This document shows positions 58,078 to 64,000 of a stretch of 64,000 bases of DNA, piece after piece. The stretch's first letter is position 1, and each line of letters begins with the position of its first letter. The notes under the pieces were generated by a model. That model searched no databases. It was not told the DNA's origin and saw only the letters and a list, made by a program, of their open reading frames with translations. Source of the DNA: Limonium bicolor (lineage: Eukaryota; Streptophyta; Magnoliopsida; Caryophyllales; Plumbaginaceae); assembly GCA_023374045.1 (NCBI GenBank), contig CM041776.1:476645375-476709374 (forward strand), given 5' to 3'. Position numbers and translations under genes: made by a program.

Positions 58078-58180
58078 AAAAAAAAAGAGAAAGAAAAAGG
58101 AGCAGAAACGCTCCCACCAAGGTTTGAACCCCACACCTCTCGCACCCATCCTGAGCGTCTTAACCAGTTGAGCTGTGCTC
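58078..58180 (-). mobile_element. tRNA-derived SINE-like sequence
   Basis: On the minus strand an A box (AGCTCAACTGG, 58174-58164) and a perfect B box (GGTTCAAACC, 58130-58121) are about 35 bp apart, as in tRNA genes. The 5' part reads GAGCACAGCTCAACTGG, and a T-rich tail follows (58092-58076). It does not close into a full cloverleaf by eye, so it is a SINE head or tRNA pseudogene, not a functional tRNA. Confidence 0.6.
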
Positions 58181-58896
58181 AAATTCGATAACAAATAGCA
58201 ACTTAATATAACTAGTATCGAAACCACTAAGTAGTTGCAAATAAAGAAAAACCTGCGCTGATTCCTTCTCAGGCGTGAAATCATCAGAGATTGCTCCCCA
58301 CTATCTCTACTTCGCAGACTCTCATGTTATGTCCCCTGCTCTGTCCGAACTGAAGCTCACCCATGACACAACAGCATATTCCTTGCCTTGAAAATCTGTG
58401 TTGTCAATTTCAATACATTCCCATGTGTAGAGTGTTAACAAAACCAAACTGAATTTATAAACCCGATCCTGCATTACTACTGTCGGTCTCTGTTTAAAAA
58501 AAAACTGATGGCTCATCAGCCTTCTCTTCTTTCCATTACCGGCGCTAACTCCCGCATTCTTGTCCCCAACAACTACTGAAGCGAGCTTGAACTTATTGTC
58601 GGGAGCATACTGAGACAATGTTTTTCTCCTCAACCAATTCTGCATCTAACCTTCCCCTTCCTCGTGTCACTCGATTAATAACACCTGCAGACCATCTCCT
58701 CTCCTCAGTTGCTTCACTCCTGCGTGAAGGTGATCCATTAAACGGGTTCGTTGTAAACCTATCCTCTGCTGTGTTCCTAACCGAAACCACTGCTCAAGTC
58801 TCTCTAATCTTCCTTCTGTTTTCACACAAGTACCTGGCATGCAACATGCGGGCATGATCTCTCTCGAAGAAAAAAAAACTGGTAAAGACCAGATTC

Positions 58897-59400
58897 AGGT
58901 AAACCAGGAGCAACCTTGTTTAAATACCTTCCGTGTTCAAGTTAGGATCGAAACTTTCTGCTCAAGCTTCTGTTTTTGCCTTGCAAGAACCTTGCATGCT
59001 GACCACGGGTAGGACTCTGGAACTCCTGGGACTAATTCCTTTCCAAGATCTCCTCGAGGTGAGACCATGGAAACAGAAAAGTATTCTGTTAGCACAGTCC
59101 AGCCTTGTTTCTGTTTTGTGCCCAGAGACCAGAGGAACTAATCCCTCTTTCCTTTCTGTGTTCAGTGATTAAACCCCTTCCTGGTAAGGCCTTCTACGAA
59201 TAAGCCAAGTCTACAGCAACCTAGCTCCTAACCAAGGTAAGAGGAACTGCTAATAAAAAAAACTGTGCTTCCCAACATTTATAAAACAAACAGAAATCAT
59301 CTATAACTGACATTTGGTTCCTGTCTAGCTGCGACAGGATATCAGGGAAAATATCAAGAGATACTCAGGAGGGACAAGTACTTAATATCCAAGGTAGTAT
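58897..59400 (+). promoter_or_regulatory. 5'-splice-site-like motifs in the 5-kb LTR
   Basis: TCAG|GTAAAC (GT at 58899), CGAG|GTGAGA (59059), CAAG|GTAAGA (59237) and CAAG|GTAGTA (59394), spaced 160, 178 and 157 bp. The first is 1.17 kb into the LTR, about 0.1 kb of which is the SINE. Confidence 0.4.
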
Positions 59401-59899
59401 TCCTAACTCTTACTTGATGCATGCTTGATAACATTACAAAAAAAAAAGAGAACTAAGTAACCTGAAGTTTGAAAAGTTCGGTTAACCTGATATTCAATTC
59501 AGGGTCGGTGACTTTGAGTCTGCACCTCCTGGTTGCTGCTACAAAATAGTAGCTAAACCATGCTGTTTAGGGTCTGTTGGAAGTCCAAACAAAAACCCAA
59601 TAATTCACTTACTAGGTGTGATTCAACCGAGGGAAAATTCAAGACCCATCTGAGAATATACAAATGAATCGATACTGTTCCATTCTAGTAATCAGATTTT
59701 TAATTGAAGCGTTTCAGTTTTACTCCAGGTTTTGAGTGCTATAGAATTTCCAGCTCCTGTCTGAATAATGAAGTGGGTGTGGTTTTATTAATAAGGTTAA
59801 AGCACATCTAAGTGTGCAAGCAGGTTAGTAAATACCCTGGAAATGATAACAGAAAAGAGATTAGTGCAGTAGAAGTGGGGTTAGATGAGGGAATACCCT

Positions 59900-62080
59900 G
59901 GAACTGATATACAGTTTAATAACTGTTGCCTCCTATTTAACTAACACTAAGAGGAAGTGTAATGATGTTATTGGGTTGATTAGAAAACAGGAAACAGACA
60001 GAAGAAGAAATTAAGAAGTAGAGAAGATAACAAAAACTTAATACTTCAGTTGAGGCCTTATTCTGGAAGTTGGTTTCTGCTTCTGTACAGAGGGGTAAGG
60101 GAGTATTACTAGAGTAATTTTGAGTTTTAAAATGGGGAGAGAACTGTATTAAAATGCTGAGTAAGTAATCAATGACAGAAACGTGAATAACCAGAGAGAT
60201 ACCGATAAAGCTATCAAATCTGTTGAGTATTTCCTTTATGTGCTGTTAACTTAGCACAGAGAACCTTGAAGGGGTTATGTCGAGAGTGTCATGAGCCTAA
60301 GACCTTACTAACTTACCTAACAAAATACGTTAACACTTTAGGAGAATTGAGAAATCAAACTGGTGGGAAAACAGAAATGAAACAGAAGCAAGATAACAGA
60401 AAAAAAAAGGAGAGCAGGGCTTAATACTTCGGTTGTTATGTTTCGGTTCCTGGAAGAATTATTTCTGTCTCAGTGGTAGTTAGTATTGGTGTGTTTCAGG
60501 TGGTTTAAGTTAAAGTCTCACTAAATAAGTTAACTAAGTGGGATTACACTGGGGGAGTTAAAACCGATTCAGGAGGTTAAAATGAAGGTGACAGAGATGG
60601 ATGCAAGTGTATCAGTTTATGGTCACTTCTGCAGTATGCGTTGGTTGTAGTATCTTAATATATCAGTAGGGTTACTAGCTTCACTTGGATTGCTGTCTTT
60701 TGGGTTTAGAATACTACTAATACACGTAATCCAATTAGTAAACAGCCAGATTAAGAGTGAACTCAGAAACAGTTGTGTTAATGTGCAGAACCAACAGAAA
60801 ATAAAGGTGGAGTTATCTGTTTATAGATTCAGTCTTCAGCTAAATTCAGTTTCTTACGGGTGGCTGTGGAGGAATTTCATTTCAGTAAACGTTGTCCCTG
60901 GGGTTGTGTCTTGTTGTGGGTTTAGAATCTCTATTAAACACATGACTAAGTGAGCAAACCAGGAAGCAAATCAAAAGAAACAGAAGAGATCAATTACCGA
61001 AAAAAAATACATTAACTGCAGCTTCTGAAAGTTTTGTGTTTTCTGTTTCAGTCTTGGCAGTCTGGAACTTGCTTGGTGCAGTGTAGGGTGATTCTGTAAC
61101 ATAGACAGAGCTGCTTGGAGTTTAAAGCTTTAATAAGACACTTAACTACGTGATTTATCAATGAGAGAAAAATTTGGGAGGCAGGTTATTACACAGACGG
61201 TAAACAACAGAAGGGGAGCATGCTTCAGTTTTCAGGACTTTGGGTTTTCAGGCTTCTGTCCTATGTACATTAAATACGCCAGTGGGTTTAATAGGACTGT
61301 CTAGGTAGGTTTGGGTTAAGACATAGCAATAACACCAGATTTAGTAGGTGAGTGCTCTGAGATGAATCAACAGACTGATTAACAACAAACAGAAAAGAAA
61401 GGAAAGAGAGGTTAACAGGTTTTGACATTTCCATTCCTGTTACAGATTTGTTTCAGTTCTGTACAGATAAGTAAGTGAGTATTAGTGGAGTGGTTTTGAG
61501 TTAAAAACATTATAAACACCTATACCTAGTTGGGTAATACTGTGGGGAAGAAGTAGACCTTAGTTGGCTAACTAGACACAAGAATCAACTCAAGGAAAAC
61601 AAGGAAAAACAGAAGGAACCTTCAGATTTCAGTTTCAGATTTTTAGTGGCTTCTGTTCTGTGTAACTAATTACAGTAGCCAGTGAGTGTCTTATTGGCTT
61701 ACCATTGAGTTTAAAACATTGTTAACACCCATATCTGGTGGGGCAAATACATAGGAAAGAATTAACTACCGGTTGAACAAACTAAGAATAAGAACCAAGA
61801 GGAAATGTATAGTTGTTGTTTCAGATTTCAATAATGTTGCAACTTCTGTATACCTGGGTTACAAGGGTATTATAAGTGTGACTCAAGTTTAATAATGAAC
61901 CCAAATAATAGCTAATAAACATAACTAGGTTAGCGAAACATGTGGAGAAAGTTAAACACCAATTACTACATTAACAGTGAAGTTAGATAAGGTATTACAT
62001 GGGGATTATGTTTCAGATTTGGAAACTTTTGGGTTTCTGTATAAAGAGGTTTTAGGGGTATTTTATGATCTATATTAGCA
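59900..62080. repeat. degenerate tandem repeat, period about 190 bp
   Basis: A core of TTTCAG / TTCTG(T) words followed by GTGAGTATTAGTGG-like and TTAAAACATTATAAACACC-like sequence recurs near 60070, 60455, 60630, 60835, 61030, 61245, 61440, 61630, 61835 and 62025. Units are strongly diverged. No gene seen in the array. Confidence 0.5.
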
Positions 62081-62867
62081 TTACACAAGGGTTAAAACAT
62101 TGCCCACATATTTATCTAAGGGGGAATACACATTCGACAAGTTATATCTATGTTATACAAACTTGTTACATAATGACCTCCTAAAACGCCCTAAAACATT
62201 AACTAAGAAAAAAGGGCTTAGTTAACATGTAAATAAAGTTATGAATATCCTAGGAGTAAGTTAAGCCTAGGATTTATGCATGTGAAGTTCTAAGAGTCAA
62301 TATACGCTAGGCATGTAACAACATACCTAGGGAATAACATACGATATACAGTGTCGTCACATAAAATAATAAGCTGACACATTGTTTCTAATTAACGCTA
62401 GGGCCGTAGCGAACTCCGACCGGGGACTCCGTGTGTGAGACGACACTTGCTTCTGAAAAAGGTATGGACATGTGTGGTTCGTATGTTGCCGTGTTACACG
62501 GCTTGTTTGCTTTGTGTGTTGTGTGCCTTGTGTGTGAAAATGACATAAGATCAAAGCATGGAATTGGATTGCTTGTTTATCATGTTGTATGATTTCTATA
62601 TCATTGTTGTATATATCATTGCGCGCACACAGTAGTTTAGTCCCTTTCGCGTTATGGAACTTTGAGATGAGACTCAACGAACTACGTAACAAAAAGAAAC
62701 TACATAAAGGGAAAACTATACGAGAACTACTACGAATTATGAAAACAAAGAAAACGCTATAAAGGGAACTCCTCTCTAAACCATTGAGGACTACCATGAC
62801 ACCCACTATGGTGTCCATGCTTTAATGATAATGAAGAGCAAGTCTCCTTTGGTGAGACATGACGAAC

Positions 62868-63367
62868 NNNNNNNNNNNNNNNNNNNNNNNNNNNNNNNNN
62901 NNNNNNNNNNNNNNNNNNNNNNNNNNNNNNNNNNNNNNNNNNNNNNNNNNNNNNNNNNNNNNNNNNNNNNNNNNNNNNNNNNNNNNNNNNNNNNNNNNNN
63001 NNNNNNNNNNNNNNNNNNNNNNNNNNNNNNNNNNNNNNNNNNNNNNNNNNNNNNNNNNNNNNNNNNNNNNNNNNNNNNNNNNNNNNNNNNNNNNNNNNNN
63101 NNNNNNNNNNNNNNNNNNNNNNNNNNNNNNNNNNNNNNNNNNNNNNNNNNNNNNNNNNNNNNNNNNNNNNNNNNNNNNNNNNNNNNNNNNNNNNNNNNNN
63201 NNNNNNNNNNNNNNNNNNNNNNNNNNNNNNNNNNNNNNNNNNNNNNNNNNNNNNNNNNNNNNNNNNNNNNNNNNNNNNNNNNNNNNNNNNNNNNNNNNNN
63301 NNNNNNNNNNNNNNNNNNNNNNNNNNNNNNNNNNNNNNNNNNNNNNNNNNNNNNNNNNNNNNNNNNN
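62868..63367. other. assembly gap, 500 N
   Basis: Exactly 500 N. The bases right of it are the same as those right of the first gap. Confidence 0.99.
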
Positions 63368-64000
63368 TAAGATGAGAGGAAACACTGTTACTCAAACTAA
63401 GGATCTGGCTCTAAACGCACGTGATACTACCACAATATCAGAAGATGAGGATTGTAACGTAGATGCGGAAATCACTAAGATTATGAACATCATACAGAGG
63501 CTGAGCAGTAGAAAACAAAGGTCAAACCAACAGAGTAAGTCAAAGAAGGGACAAAACACATGTTTTAGGTGTAACAAGCCTGGTCATGTTGTCAAGGATT
63601 GTCCTCTCCAGCAGAAGGAAAATTCTCAGAAGAAGATTAAGAAACACACAGATACAGCTGCAGCTGTATGGGAACAGGATATCTCAGATACAGACTCAGA
63701 ATCCGGGGAGTGTGCGCAGATGTGTTTGACGGCAATTGCTCACGAAGATGATGATATCAATACTGAGTATAACATAAAGGAGAAGGAAATCTGGAAGGAT
63801 ACTCTTGAGAAAGAAGAGATATTTATTCAGCTACCCTCTGCCTCTCTGATAAAATTCTTGAAGAATCAGTATGATACTGAGATTAAAGAACTCAGGGCTA
63901 AGGTGAAAAGTCTGAGTCAGTCTTCGACAGAAAGCAAAAATCTTGTCATTGAGAGTTTAGATAAGCCAAGGATTAACTTTGTTAGTCCTCTGGAAACTAG
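63368..64000 (+). pseudogene. gag: second copy of Sirevirus-like gag, cut by window end
   Basis: It starts with the same TAAGATGAGAGG as 29610 and follows it closely, including the zinc knuckle CFRCNKPGHVVKDC. It differs by small indels: near 63832-63850 bases are lost relative to 30076-30102, breaking the frame, while near 63875 it has an extra base that keeps the coiled-coil frame open where the first copy is shifted. Each copy is broken at a different place. Confidence 0.8.

Larger units (their letters stand above)
57728..62867 (+). repeat. very long LTR (more than 5.1 kb), right end in the gap
   Basis: It starts TGAAATACCCCTAAAT directly after LINE sequence. At 62480-62530 it has a block with CCGTG..CACGGCTTGT and TTTGTGTGTTGTGTG like the ACCGG..CACCGGCTTGT block of the other long LTRs, so it appears to be one LTR enlarged by insertions: a SINE (58078-58180), donor-like motifs (58897-59396) and a degenerate tandem array (59900-62080). 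Small open frames at 58320-58860 have no recognisable product. Confidence 0.6.

Noticed and set aside
58078..58180. Functional tRNA gene
   Set aside because: A and B boxes are present, but I cannot form a complete acceptor stem and cloverleaf.
58322..58857. Overlapping open frames (107 codons minus, 79 codons plus) as a captured gene
   Set aside because: The peptides have no recognisable family, both strands are equally open, and the region lies inside a repetitive LTR.

Overview
This 64-kb window is a nest of plant retrotransposons. I find no intact host gene, no rRNA and no canonical tRNA gene. The co-occurrence of Athila-type Ty3/gypsy, Sirevirus-like Ty1/copia, another Ty1/copia lineage, chromovirus-like LTRs of 4 to 5 kb, an L1-type LINE remnant and a tRNA-derived SINE points to a flowering plant, probably a eudicot. 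I cannot name the species. Two runs of exactly 500 N are scaffold gaps.

Layout. (1) 1-15315: a non-autonomous long-LTR element, 'element A', on the plus strand: 5' LTR end, primer binding site (PBS), a gag gene, a long non-coding tail, two polypurine tracts (PPTs) and a 3' LTR. It carries no pol, so it fits the TR-GAG class. It is interrupted by a 4.4-kb solo LTR (3843-8245) with a 5-bp target duplication; that LTR holds a decayed host gene fragment. (2) 15316-28513: 'element B' on the minus strand, with two LTRs of about 4.06 kb around 5 kb of non-coding internal DNA (LARD class). (3) 28514-34770: LTR debris, a gap, then a Sirevirus-like gag remnant, two PPT-LTR junctions and an env-like ORF. 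(4) 34771-54478: a degenerate Athila-type element on the minus strand. A young copia element (46042-51281, identical LTRs) sits in its gag, a solo LTR (35914-39903, target duplication AGTGT) sits in its 3' untranslated region, and an internal LTR-PBS-gag rearrangement lies at 43701-45312. (5) 54479-62867: truncated chromovirus-like LTRs, a LINE fragment, and an LTR of more than 5 kb containing a SINE and a degenerate repeat of about 190 bp. (6) 62868-64000: a gap followed by a second copy of the Sirevirus-like gag.

How it fits together. Elements A and B share end sequences, a PBS hairpin, duplicated PPTs and parts of a non-coding internal region, but neither encodes protease, reverse transcriptase or integrase. 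They would depend on proteins supplied in trans by an autonomous relative not present here. The points most worth a second look are: a Gag frame that is continuous only after removing three GT-AG introns; regularly spaced 5'-splice-site-like motifs in the long LTRs, retained between diverged copies; and several RNA hairpins with compensatory base changes.
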